Origin: an uncultured Mollicutes bacterium
GTDB taxonomy: Bacteria; Bacillota_I; Bacilli_A; RFN20; CAG-288
Length of the DNA stretch: 9,194 nt
Direction of reading: 5' to 3'
Assembly: GCA_900549915.1 (NCBI GenBank)
Contig: URQF01000048.1
Span: 1 to 9,194 of the forward strand
Positions 1 through 6,349 of the stretch are shown piece after piece (position 1 is the first letter of the stretch; each line of letters opens with the position of its first letter). The notes under the pieces are model-generated. The model did not search any database. It saw nothing but the letters and a program-made list of their open reading frames with translations, and was not told where the DNA came from. The position numbers were made by a program, and so were the translations under genes.

Positions 1-35
1 AAAAGGGCTCCCTTATACGTAGTATAAGAAAGCCC
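1..35 (-). terminator. Rho-independent terminator of the leftward small ORF
   Basis: The arms at 5-18 and 22-35 form a 14-bp stem around a 3-base loop. Read on the minus strand, every position pairs, with two G-U wobbles. Read on the plus strand, the same two positions are C-A mismatches, so the structure favours leftward transcription. On the minus strand the stem is followed by at least four T (plus bases 1-4), and the window edge cuts the tract. It begins 3 bases after the stop codon of the ORF at 39-218, which supports that ORF being a real transcription unit. Confidence 0.8.
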
Positions 36-38
36 GCG

Positions 39-218
39 TTATTGCCGCCTCAGAAGACGCGAAGTGTCAAACTTCCGATTGCTAAAGATGTTTGGATTCA
101 AGATAGCACCACTGACAGGATCATCTTGAAGATGCGAAACAAAAGAAGAAATTTCCTCTTTCTTTGCATAGGGCTTCCTTAGGGATGAAAAATCAAATCC
201 AGAGTTCATTTGCACCAT
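39..218 (-). CDS. Small hypothetical protein, 59 aa
   Basis: I do not recognise this protein. It is a complete ORF starting with ATG at 218 (second codon GTG) and ending with TAA, with an in-frame stop 12 bases upstream of the ATG. A Shine-Dalgarno-like TAAGG (plus 226-230) lies 7 bases before the start, and an intrinsic terminator follows the stop directly. The start at codon 1 fits this ribosome site better than the ATG at codon 4. The product is soluble and mixed-charge, with a Lys/Glu-rich stretch at residues 14-22 and no membrane segment or signal peptide. It has two AGG codons (residues 14 and 57), probably Met in this organism. It is divergent to the 291-4066 gene cluster. Function is unknown. 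It could also be the product of a short regulatory transcript. Confidence rests on the start, ribosome site and terminator agreeing. Confidence 0.55.
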   Translation of the reverse strand: MVQMNSGFDFSSLRKPYAKKEEISSFVSHLQDDPVSGAILNPNIFSNRKFDTSRLLRRQ

Positions 219-227
219 GCTTATACC

Positions 228-256
228 TTACCAAAATAGATTTTATCATATATAAT
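228..256 (+). promoter_or_regulatory. Sigma-A-type promoter for the 291-4066 gene cluster
   Basis: A perfect TATAAT at 251-256 is preceded, after a 17-base spacer, by TTACCA at 228-233 (four of six matches to TTGACA). Transcription would start near 262, giving a leader of about 29 bases that carries GGAGG (279-283), 7 bases before the ATG at 291. The -35 element overlaps the predicted start region of the divergent leftward transcript, so the two promoters may interfere. Confidence 0.6.
240..248 (-). promoter_or_regulatory. Candidate extended -10 promoter for the leftward small ORF
   Basis: On the minus strand this reads TGATAAAAT, an extended -10 (TG, one base, then TAAAAT, five of six matches to TATAAT). 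No good -35 box lies at the usual distance, which extended -10 promoters can tolerate. Transcription would start near 233, leaving a leader of about 15 bases that contains the TAAGG ribosome site. Confidence 0.4.
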
Positions 257-290
257 AAATTGCAGAGAAGAACAGCACGGAGGAACTGGA

Positions 291-794
291 ATGATTACAC
301 GCAAGCCGAGCATCCAAAGGAACACAGAGGATAGCGAAAACAAAGAAGGTTTCTATGCAAAGCCTTTAAGGGAAGTTTCGCAGATTATCCCCGTCAACAA
401 CGGAGGAGATGTCTACCTAGTCCAGGGAAACAAAAAATACCAGCTCTACAAAACGACATCCGAAATCTACGGAGTCGATGAGTGGGTCTTCAAAGGAACC
501 TTGATTCACGGAGACGAAATTCGTTTTTCCCACAAAGATGGACGAACGATTCCGATTCGCGGAAAAAGCAACTGCGGATATACGCTCGTCGGACTTGCAA
601 AGAAGAACTTTGAAGCAAAGCATGCTCTTGTCGCCCTTGGCGAAACAACGGACGATCAGGTCTATATTTACACAAACAAGAATTCGGCTCTGTTCTATAT
701 CGGAGAAACCGGTGAAAAGGTACTTTTCATCCGAATCTACGATAATATCTCTGGAATCGAAAATGACCGTTGGGTCATTTTATCCAGGAAATAA
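291..794 (+). CDS. Hypothetical protein, 167 aa, first gene of the pdp cluster
   Basis: I do not recognise this family. The start is well supported: GGAGG lies 7 bases before ATG 291, below a good promoter. The N-terminal 35 residues are polar and probably flexible. Residues 38-167 alternate short hydrophobic and polar runs with many Gly, Tyr, Lys and Asp, which suggests a beta-rich soluble domain. There is no signal peptide, membrane segment or obvious catalytic motif. A weak internal similarity exists between residues 41-53 and 124-136 (both begin Val-Tyr and end in Tyr), perhaps two strands of a repeated fold. It lies 17 bases upstream of pdp and is probably co-transcribed with it, but neighbourhood alone does not show function. 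AGG occurs at residues 10, 27 and 166 and there is no internal ATG, so under the inferred code these three are its only internal Met residues. Confidence 0.8.
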   Translation: MITRKPSIQRNTEDSENKEGFYAKPLREVSQIIPVNNGGDVYLVQGNKKYQLYKTTSEIYGVDEWVFKGTLIHGDEIRFSHKDGRTIPIRGKSNCGYTLVGLAKKNFEAKHALVALGETTDDQVYIYTNKNSALFYIGETGEKVLFIRIYDNISGIENDRWVILSRK

Positions 795-811
795 TAAAAA
801 GGCAGCTTATT

Positions 812-2149
812 ATGGATAGGATTGAAATCATCGAAAAAAAGAAATTCGGAAAAGAACTCAAAAAAGAGGAAATCCGTTACTGGATTAAGAACTATGTCAA
901 AGGCACCATTCCGGATTACCAGAGTGCAGCTTTACTCATGGCCATCCGCTTAAACGGAAGGACCAAACAGGAAACCTTCAACCTCAATGAAGCAAGGAGG
1001 AATTCTGGCGAAACCTTAGACTTAAGCAAAATCCCTGGAGTAAAAGTCGATAAGCATTCCACAGGCGGAGTCGGTGACAAAACCTCTATGGCACTTTGTC
1101 CAAGGATTGCTGCTTTAGGCCTCAAAGTTGCGAAAAGGTCTGGAAGAGGACTTGGCTTCACCGGAGGAACCTTGGATAAGTTAGAATCCATACCAGGCAG
1201 GTCCACAACCCTTTCTCCGCATAGTTTTGTAGAACAAGTCACCAAAATCGGAAGGGCCATCATTGGTCAAAGCGAGGAAATCGATCCCGCCGATAAAAAG
1301 CTCTATGCTCTCCGCGATGTCACAGGAACCGTTGATGCGATTCCTCTCATTGCTTCCTCTATCAGGTCAAAGAAGCTAGCTGCTGGCTGCGACTGCATCC
1401 TGCTCGATGTCAAATACGGTTCTGGAGCATTCATGCCAACAAAGGAAAGCGCCGAAGAACTTGCAAAATGCAGGGTTGAAATCGGTAACTATTTCCATAA
1501 AGACGTCCGAGCCGAAATCACGAACAGGAATGAGCCTTTAGGAAAAGCAGTCGGAAATATCCTTGAAGTAGAAGAAGCTGTGAGGACACTTCTTGGAAAA
1601 GGCCCGAAAGATTTTACAGAGCTCTGTTTGTCTTCTGGCGCAACTCTCCTTATGCAGGCAAAGGTTTTTGATAACAGAGAAGATGCCATCCATGCCCTAA
1701 AGGACACCATCACAAGCGGAAGCGCATTGAAAGTCTTCAAAGCCTTTGTCAAAGCACAGGGCGGCGATGTAAGCTATATCGATGACAGGACAAAATTCCC
1801 CAAAGCCCGTTACTCCTTCGAAGTCCGTTCCGTTAAGGAAGGTTATGTCTCAGCAAGGAACACAAGGGGAATCGGTCTTGTCTCCAGGCATTTAGGTGCT
1901 GGACGTGAGACCAAAGATGATATCATCGATACGACTGCCGGACTTATCATCAACAAGAAAATCGGTGACAAAGTCAGCAAAGGCGATGTGCTTGTCACAA
2001 GGTACTCCGAACGTCCCAATATTTCTTCCTTGAGTGCAGATATCTTAAATGACTACGATTTCTCGGATTCACCTGTCCCGCCGCAGAAAGTCGTGGAAGA
2101 ATTGATTAGCAGGGACAAAGAAGGAAACTTCATTATCGAGAAAGAATAA
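812..2149 (+). CDS. pdp: Pyrimidine-nucleoside phosphorylase (thymidine phosphorylase family), 445 aa
   Basis: This cytoplasmic salvage enzyme converts a pyrimidine (deoxy)nucleoside and phosphate to free base and (deoxy)ribose 1-phosphate. An N-terminal helical domain leads to the phosphate-binding motif KHSTGGVGD at 81-89. The family signature spans 110-125 (SGRGLGFTGGT, then D122 and E125). Substrate residues R168, S183 and K187 match those known in the E. coli enzyme, and the C-terminal domain (about 340-400) contains LGAGR. Length fits the family (about 430-440). The upstream in-frame ATG at 770 would overlap the previous gene and add a non-homologous extension. ATG 812 has AAAGG 9 bases upstream and gives the expected N-terminus once codon 3 (AGG) is read as Met. 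Eighteen AGG codons occur against four internal ATG; codons 109, 185, 221, 239 and 359 fall where B. subtilis Pdp has Met. R112, in the conserved signature, is AGA. I cannot settle uridine versus thymidine preference, so deoA is an alternative name. Confidence 0.95.
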   Translation: MDRIEIIEKKKFGKELKKEEIRYWIKNYVKGTIPDYQSAALLMAIRLNGRTKQETFNLNEARRNSGETLDLSKIPGVKVDKHSTGGVGDKTSMALCPRIAALGLKVAKRSGRGLGFTGGTLDKLESIPGRSTTLSPHSFVEQVTKIGRAIIGQSEEIDPADKKLYALRDVTGTVDAIPLIASSIRSKKLAAGCDCILLDVKYGSGAFMPTKESAEELAKCRVEIGNYFHKDVRAEITNRNEPLGKAVGNILEVEEAVRTLLGKGPKDFTELCLSSGATLLMQAKVFDNREDAIHALKDTITSGSALKVFKAFVKAQGGDVSYIDDRTKFPKARYSFEVRSVKEGYVSARNTRGIGLVSRHLGAGRETKDDIIDTTAGLIINKKIGDKVSKGDVLVTRYSERPNISSLSADILNDYDFSDSPVPPQKVVEELISRDKEGNFIIEKE

Positions 2150-2155
2150 ATTACT

Positions 2156-4066
2156 ATGCCAATCCTACTCTCCGTCCAGAATCTAACAAAGGAATTTTCA
2201 GGAGAACGGCTCTTTGAGCCGCTCTCTTTTGTGTTACGAGATCACGATAAGACTGCTATCCTTGGTCCGAACGGTACCGGAAAATCGACTCTAATCAAAA
2301 GGATTTTAGGAAAAGAAGAGAAGACAAGCGGAAATATTGTCTTTTCGAAGAACATTACTTTAGGCTACCTCAGCCAGGACGTTATCGACAATCCAGACCA
2401 TACTCTCTATGAAGAATGTGAAGACGTTTTCCATGCTTTGAAGGAGCAAGAGAAAAAGAGGGATGAACTGACAAAGAAAAGGTCTAGGGATCCAAATAAC
2501 AGGCAGCTTGTCGACGAATACTCAAAGCTACAATCCGACTTTGAATCCAAGGAAGGATACTCGTATCACTATAAGATTGATAGGATCCTCAACAGGTTCT
2601 CTTTCCACAAGGAAGACTATGAGCGGAAAATCTCGACTTTTTCCGGTGGTGAAAAGACCCGTGTCGCTTTTGCTAAGCTTCTTTTAGTCAATCCGGATAT
2701 CCTCATCTTAGACGAGCCGACCAATCACCTTGATATCATCTCCATTGAATGGTTGGAAGATTATCTGAAGTCCTACCAAGGAGCTGTTCTCTTTGTCTCC
2801 CACGATATTGCCTTTGTCAAGCATCTGGCAGATCACATCTTAGATATCGATAATAAGGTTTTTACTAGGTATAACACCAATTACGATAACTTCGCTATCG
2901 AAAAGAAGAATCGTTATGAGAACCTGCTTGCTCAATATGAAAAGCAAGAAGAGGAAAAAGCAAAGCTAGAACGTTTTATCACTTTCTATAGGCCAAAACC
3001 GCGTTTTGCCTCTCGAGCAAGAGACCGCGTTCATAAGCTTGACCGTCTTGAAAAGAGCAGCATTATCGATCCGACTCGCAAGGAACGCTCCCTGAATATC
3101 GGATTAAAGGGAGAAATCCGAGAAGGAAAGAAACTCATCGACTTCAATGATGTCTCCGTCGGATATGATTCTCCTTTGATTTCCAATATTACCTTCACCC
3201 TCTGCGGTAAGGATCACCTTGCTGTCATGGGTGCGAATGGTATTGGAAAATCCACGTTCGGAAAAGTCCTCAGGGACGAAAGGAAACCTTACTCTGGATC
3301 CTTGCGTCGCTATTTCCATAGGACAAGGGGTATCCTAAGACAGGATATTCGCTCTTACTCGAGTGAAGAGACTCTGTTCGAGCATTTCCGGAACCTGTAT
3401 CCGAAGAGGTCCAATGAGGAAATCTATGCAGGTCTTGGCAAGTATGCTTTCACCTATAAGGAAGCAAACGAGAAAAAACTCTGCAATCTTTCTGGTGGAG
3501 AACTGATGCGAATCGAGATTCTTCAGCTCTCAAGGGAAAACTATGATTTGCTTCTTTTGGATGAACCGACAAACCATCTCGATAGGAGGTCTATCTCTGA
3601 GCTTGTGGATGCCTTGAATCAGTATGAAGGAACTTTAGTCATTATTTCCCATGATCGTGACTTCATCGATAAGACCTGTAACAAGGTTCTCTACTTCTAT
3701 GAAAAGAAGGGATACTACTACGAAGGTTCCTATGAAGACTTCAAAGAGCATGACCTCAATAAGATCAGGCAGGAAGAAAAAGAAGCCTTAGAAGCAAAAC
3801 AGAAAGAAAAACGGGATAGGAAAAAGGAAGAGCTTCTCAAGAAAAAAGAGGAGTCCAAATCCAGAACCCGTGCCACACGACTCTCCCCAGAAAAAATCAG
3901 GGAAAAGATTGATAAGAGGGAATCAAAGAAAAAAGAACTCTCCGATAGCTGCTATCTAGAAGAGAACTACACAGACAGCAAAAAGAGGGAAGAAATCGAA
4001 AAAGAGAGGGAAGAGCTCGATAAGCAGCTGAAAGACCTCTACGCCCAGCTTGAATTAGCAAGGTAA
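2156..4066 (+). CDS. ABC-F family ATPase (ribosome-associated, YdiF/Uup-like), 636 aa
   Basis: ABC-F proteins have two ABC domains and no membrane part; known members bind the ribosomal E site to relieve stalling or antibiotic inhibition. Domain 1 has Walker A at 37-45 (GPNGTGKST), signature SGGEK at 163-167, Walker B at 181-187 with catalytic E187, and SHD at 215-217. The interdomain linker (about 245-325) contains the basic segment RFASRARDR. Domain 2 has Walker A at 359-367, signature LSGGE at 445-449, catalytic E470 in LDEPTNHLD, and SHD at 498-500. A charged C-terminal coiled coil spans about 530-636. Both sites look competent for ATP hydrolysis. The moderate linker and the C-terminal coiled coil suggest a housekeeping YdiF/Uup-type factor rather than a resistance protein, but this is inference. 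It starts 6 bases after pdp with only a weak GAGAAAG ribosome site, so translation is probably coupled. About 24 AGG codons against two internal ATG; the last sense codon is AGG. Confidence 0.93.
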   Translation: MPILLSVQNLTKEFSGERLFEPLSFVLRDHDKTAILGPNGTGKSTLIKRILGKEEKTSGNIVFSKNITLGYLSQDVIDNPDHTLYEECEDVFHALKEQEKKRDELTKKRSRDPNNRQLVDEYSKLQSDFESKEGYSYHYKIDRILNRFSFHKEDYERKISTFSGGEKTRVAFAKLLLVNPDILILDEPTNHLDIISIEWLEDYLKSYQGAVLFVSHDIAFVKHLADHILDIDNKVFTRYNTNYDNFAIEKKNRYENLLAQYEKQEEEKAKLERFITFYRPKPRFASRARDRVHKLDRLEKSSIIDPTRKERSLNIGLKGEIREGKKLIDFNDVSVGYDSPLISNITFTLCGKDHLAVMGANGIGKSTFGKVLRDERKPYSGSLRRYFHRTRGILRQDIRSYSSEETLFEHFRNLYPKRSNEEIYAGLGKYAFTYKEANEKKLCNLSGGELMRIEILQLSRENYDLLLLDEPTNHLDRRSISELVDALNQYEGTLVIISHDRDFIDKTCNKVLYFYEKKGYYYEGSYEDFKEHDLNKIRQEEKEALEAKQKEKRDRKKEELLKKKEESKSRTRATRLSPEKIREKIDKRESKKKELSDSCYLEENYTDSKKREEIEKEREELDKQLKDLYAQLELAR

Positions 4067-4070
4067 ATAA

Positions 4071-4131
4071 ATACCGCTTTCACAAGCAGAAAAACAGAAA
4101 TTTTATTTCTATCTGTTCTATCAGTCGGTAT
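4071..4131. repeat. Nested inverted repeats in the ABC-F/typA gap
   Basis: The outer arms ATACCG (4071-4076) and CGGTAT (4126-4131) are perfectly complementary. They enclose a second pair, AACAGA (4093-4098) and TCTGTT (4112-4117). GAAAT/ATTTC (4097-4101 and 4105-4109) can form an alternative inner hairpin. No T-tract follows, so this is not a typical terminator. The outer right arm overlaps the -10 box of the typA promoter candidate, so it could be a protein-binding site, or chance in AT-rich DNA. Confidence 0.35.
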
Positions 4132-4134
4132 AAT
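4106..4134 (+). promoter_or_regulatory. Candidate promoter for typA
   Basis: A perfect TATAAT lies at 4129-4134. At a 17-base spacing the -35 region (TTTCTA, 4106-4111) matches the consensus at only three of six positions. Transcription would begin near 4141, giving a leader of about 38 bases with AAGGAG at 4166-4171, 7 bases before ATG 4179. No clear terminator separates the ABC-F gene from typA, so readthrough from the upstream cluster is also possible. Confidence 0.45.
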
Positions 4135-4178
4135 AAAACATTGTGAAACTTCTTTTTTTGTGATGAAGGAGATTATTT

Positions 4179-6017
4179 ATGAATGACAAAATCCGAAATG
4201 TAGCCATTATTGCGCATGTTGACCACGGAAAAACAACCCTTGTCGATGCGCTTTTGAAGACCAGCGGTACTTTCCGTGAGAACGAAAAAGTCAGGGTCCG
4301 CGCAAGGGATAACAACCCGATTGAGCACGAACGTGGCATCACGATTCTTGCTAAGACCACCGGAATCAACTACAACGGCTATAAAATCAATATCGTCGAT
4401 ACTCCTGGCCACGCCGATTTCTCTGGCGAGGTCGAACGTATCAGGAACAGGGTCGATGGCGTCTGCCTTCTCGTCGATGCTTTTGATGGACCTAGGCCGC
4501 AGACTCGCTTTGTTCTTAAGCAAGCTATCTCCTACCATCTCAAGACTGTCGTCATCATCAACAAGGTCGATCGTCCTGGTGCAAACCCGGAAAAGGCATT
4601 GGATGATGTTCTGAACCTCTTCATGGAATTAGGAGCCGATGACACTCAGCTTGATTTCCCTGTCATCTACACTTCTGCTCTTAACAGGACTTCCTCCTAT
4701 ACTCCAGACTTAGAAAGCCAGAAATATGGTAGGAATCCGGTTTTCGATACCATCATCAAGACCATTCCTGCTCCGAAAGCCGATGGAAATGCTCCGCTTC
4801 AGTTCCAACCTTCCCTTCTCGACTACAACCGTTATGTCGGACGTATCGGAATCGGACGTATCGATCGCGGTCAGATTAACCTCGGTGATTCTGTCACCTG
4901 CATCCGTCTGGATAAGACCACCACGAACTTCAAGGTCACGAAGCTCTTCACTTATCATGGACTTGATCGTACCGAAGTCGACCATGTCGACAGCGGTGAT
5001 ATCTGCGGTGTTGCCGGTCTTCCGGATATCATGGTCGGTGAGACCATTTGTCCGCCCGATCATCTAGATGCACTTCCTCCGCTCCGTATCGATGAACCGA
5101 CTAGGCGTAGGACCTTTGCTGCCAACGATTCTCCTTTCGCCGGTCATGATGGAACTCTCCTCACAGCTCAGAAAATCCAGGATCGTTTATACGAAGAAAG
5201 TCAGAAGGATGTCTCTAGGCGCTTTGAAATCAATCACACGGATCAGTCCTTCCAGGTCGTCGGCCGTGGTGAACTTCATCTTTCTGTCTTAATCGAGACT
5301 AGGCGCCGTGAAGGTTTCGAGCTTCAGGTCTCTAAGCCTCAGGTTATCACCAAGGTCATCGATGGCGTCGAATGCGAACCATTCGAGGATCTTCAGATTG
5401 ATGTTCCGGACGAATATGCTGGAAACGTCAGGCAGCTTGTCGGAAGCCGTTGTGCTGAGACCATCTCCAGGAACGAAGAAAACGGACAGACCCGTCTTGT
5501 CTATGTCATTCCTTCCCGTGGTTTGATTTCCTTCAGGAACACCTTCAGGACTCTGACCAAGGGTTACGGAATCATCAACCACTCCTTCAAGGAATATCGT
5601 CCGAAGATCAACAAAGCGATTGGAACCCGTAACTTAGGTGTCCTTGTCGCAACGGATCAAGGAAAGTCCACTGCCTATGCCATTAAATCTGCTGAAGACC
5701 GTGGAACTAGGTTCATTGGTCCAGGCGTCGATGTCTATGAAGGAAGGATCGTCGGTGAAAACAAGTACCCGATGGATCTTGCCGTCAACGTTGTTAAGAC
5801 CAAAGCCTTGAACAACGAGCGTAACTCCAATAAGGATGTCACAATCGTTCTGAAATCTCCTCGCCGCAGGTCTAGGGAAGACTGCTTAGACTACATCAAT
5901 ACGGATGAATTATGCGAGATTACTCCAAAAGCCATCCGTAGGCGTAAGAAGATTCTCAACACAGCAGAACGTAAAAAGTTCGAAGCTCACCATCCTGAGA
6001 TCTACGGACGTAACTAG
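4179..6017 (+). CDS. typA: Ribosome-binding translational GTPase TypA/BipA, 612 aa
   Basis: TypA/BipA is an EF-G-like GTPase that binds the 70S ribosome and supports ribosome assembly and growth under stress such as cold. G1 is AHVDHGKTT (12-20), switch I contains ERGITI (51-56), G3 is DTPGH (74-78) with the catalytic His, G4 is NKVD (128-131) and G5 is SAL (166-168). Domain II follows (about 205-290), then domain III with GRGELHLS (362-369), domain V with PSRGLIS (445-451), and the BipA-specific C-terminal domain (about 480-612). Length is typical. AAGGAG at 4166-4171 fixes the start, and the stop is TAG. It is the clearest witness for recoding: about 20 of 53 standard-code Arg are AGG and only three internal ATG exist. 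AGG codons 43, 89, 91, 106, 375, 418 and 523 fall where B. subtilis BipA has Met. No AGA or CGG codon is used. Confidence 0.97.
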   Translation: MNDKIRNVAIIAHVDHGKTTLVDALLKTSGTFRENEKVRVRARDNNPIEHERGITILAKTTGINYNGYKINIVDTPGHADFSGEVERIRNRVDGVCLLVDAFDGPRPQTRFVLKQAISYHLKTVVIINKVDRPGANPEKALDDVLNLFMELGADDTQLDFPVIYTSALNRTSSYTPDLESQKYGRNPVFDTIIKTIPAPKADGNAPLQFQPSLLDYNRYVGRIGIGRIDRGQINLGDSVTCIRLDKTTTNFKVTKLFTYHGLDRTEVDHVDSGDICGVAGLPDIMVGETICPPDHLDALPPLRIDEPTRRRTFAANDSPFAGHDGTLLTAQKIQDRLYEESQKDVSRRFEINHTDQSFQVVGRGELHLSVLIETRRREGFELQVSKPQVITKVIDGVECEPFEDLQIDVPDEYAGNVRQLVGSRCAETISRNEENGQTRLVYVIPSRGLISFRNTFRTLTKGYGIINHSFKEYRPKINKAIGTRNLGVLVATDQGKSTAYAIKSAEDRGTRFIGPGVDVYEGRIVGENKYPMDLAVNVVKTKALNNERNSNKDVTIVLKSPRRRSREDCLDYINTDELCEITPKAIRRRKKILNTAERKKFEAHHPEIYGRN

Positions 6018-6034
6018 TCCTTCTTAGCAAATAC

Positions 6035-6068
6035 AAAAGTCCCTGCGAAACTTACGCAAGGGCTTTTT
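6035..6068 (+). terminator. Rho-independent terminator of typA
   Basis: The arms at 6038-6047 and 6055-6064 form a GC-rich stem (CCCTGCG against CGCAAGGG, with one bulged A and one G-T wobble) around a 7-base loop. Five T follow (6064-6068). The A-run at 6035-6038 can extend the stem against the T-run. It lies 17 bases after the typA stop. The A-run would give a T-tract on the minus strand, so weak bidirectional activity is possible. Confidence 0.85.
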
Positions 6069-6316
6069 CTATGAATCAAATCAATAGAATCAGTGCTACA
6101 AGTCTTAATTAAGTTTCCAAGTTGTTCGTTGATTATTAACCAGAGTTAATTGAAGAAAGCTGTTTTGCATCCAAAAGCTTTTCAATTACGAATCAAATAT
6201 CATCATGGATACAGATGGATCGTTGACTGATTTCGTTAGGACAGATAGCTTCGCCTGTTGGCTCTAAATGTCCTTAGAAGAGATTCGACGCAAAGATTCT
6301 TGTTTTTCTTTCGTTT
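6069..6316. other. Intergenic stretch without a supported gene
   Basis: This AT-rich stretch lies between two converging genes and their terminators. Only very short ORFs occur, the longest inspected being a 20-codon ATG ORF at 6205-6267 with no ribosome site. An octamer AATCAAAT recurs near the start and middle. TTGACT near 6223-6228 resembles a -35 box, but the sequence 17 bases on is a poor -10. I see no tRNA, riboswitch or mobile element. Confidence 0.5.
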
Positions 6317-6346
6317 AAAAGAGCCACTCTATTCAGAGTGGCTTTT
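6317..6346 (-). terminator. Terminator of the leftward ABC exporter gene, possibly bidirectional
   Basis: A perfect 9-bp stem (AGCCACTCT at 6322-6330 with AGAGTGGCT at 6335-6343) surrounds a 4-base loop. On the minus strand it is followed by C and then four T (6320 to 6317), and it begins a few bases after the stop codon at 6350. On the plus strand the stem also runs into a T-rich stretch (four T at 6343-6346), so it could also stop rightward readthrough from typA. Confidence 0.75.
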
Positions 6347-6349
6347 GGT

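Noticed and set aside
770..811. Upstream ATG 770 as the start of the phosphorylase (459 aa)
   Set aside because: It overlaps the previous gene by 25 bases, adds 14 residues without family similarity, and lacks a good ribosome site. ATG 812 has AAAGG at 9 bases and gives the expected N-terminus.
4151..4160. Seven-T run as a terminator between the ABC-F gene and typA
   Set aside because: No stable hairpin lies directly upstream, and the run falls in the typA leader downstream of the TATAAT box.
4179..6017. Arginine clusters in TypA (such as residues 309-311, 375-377 and 562-566) as a special RNA-binding adaptation
   Set aside because: The excess arginines are the AGG-coded ones and sit at Met/Leu/Ile positions of the family, so they are best explained as a translation-table artefact. 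The CGN-coded ones match ordinary conserved Arg.
6205..6267. 20-codon ORF in the typA-exporter gap
   Set aside because: No ribosome site, very short, and no similarity to anything recognised; likely chance.
6304..6346. Possible small RNA ending at the plus-strand side of the 6322-6343 hairpin
   Set aside because: No convincing rightward promoter lies upstream in 6069-6316, and the hairpin is explained as a terminator of the converging genes.
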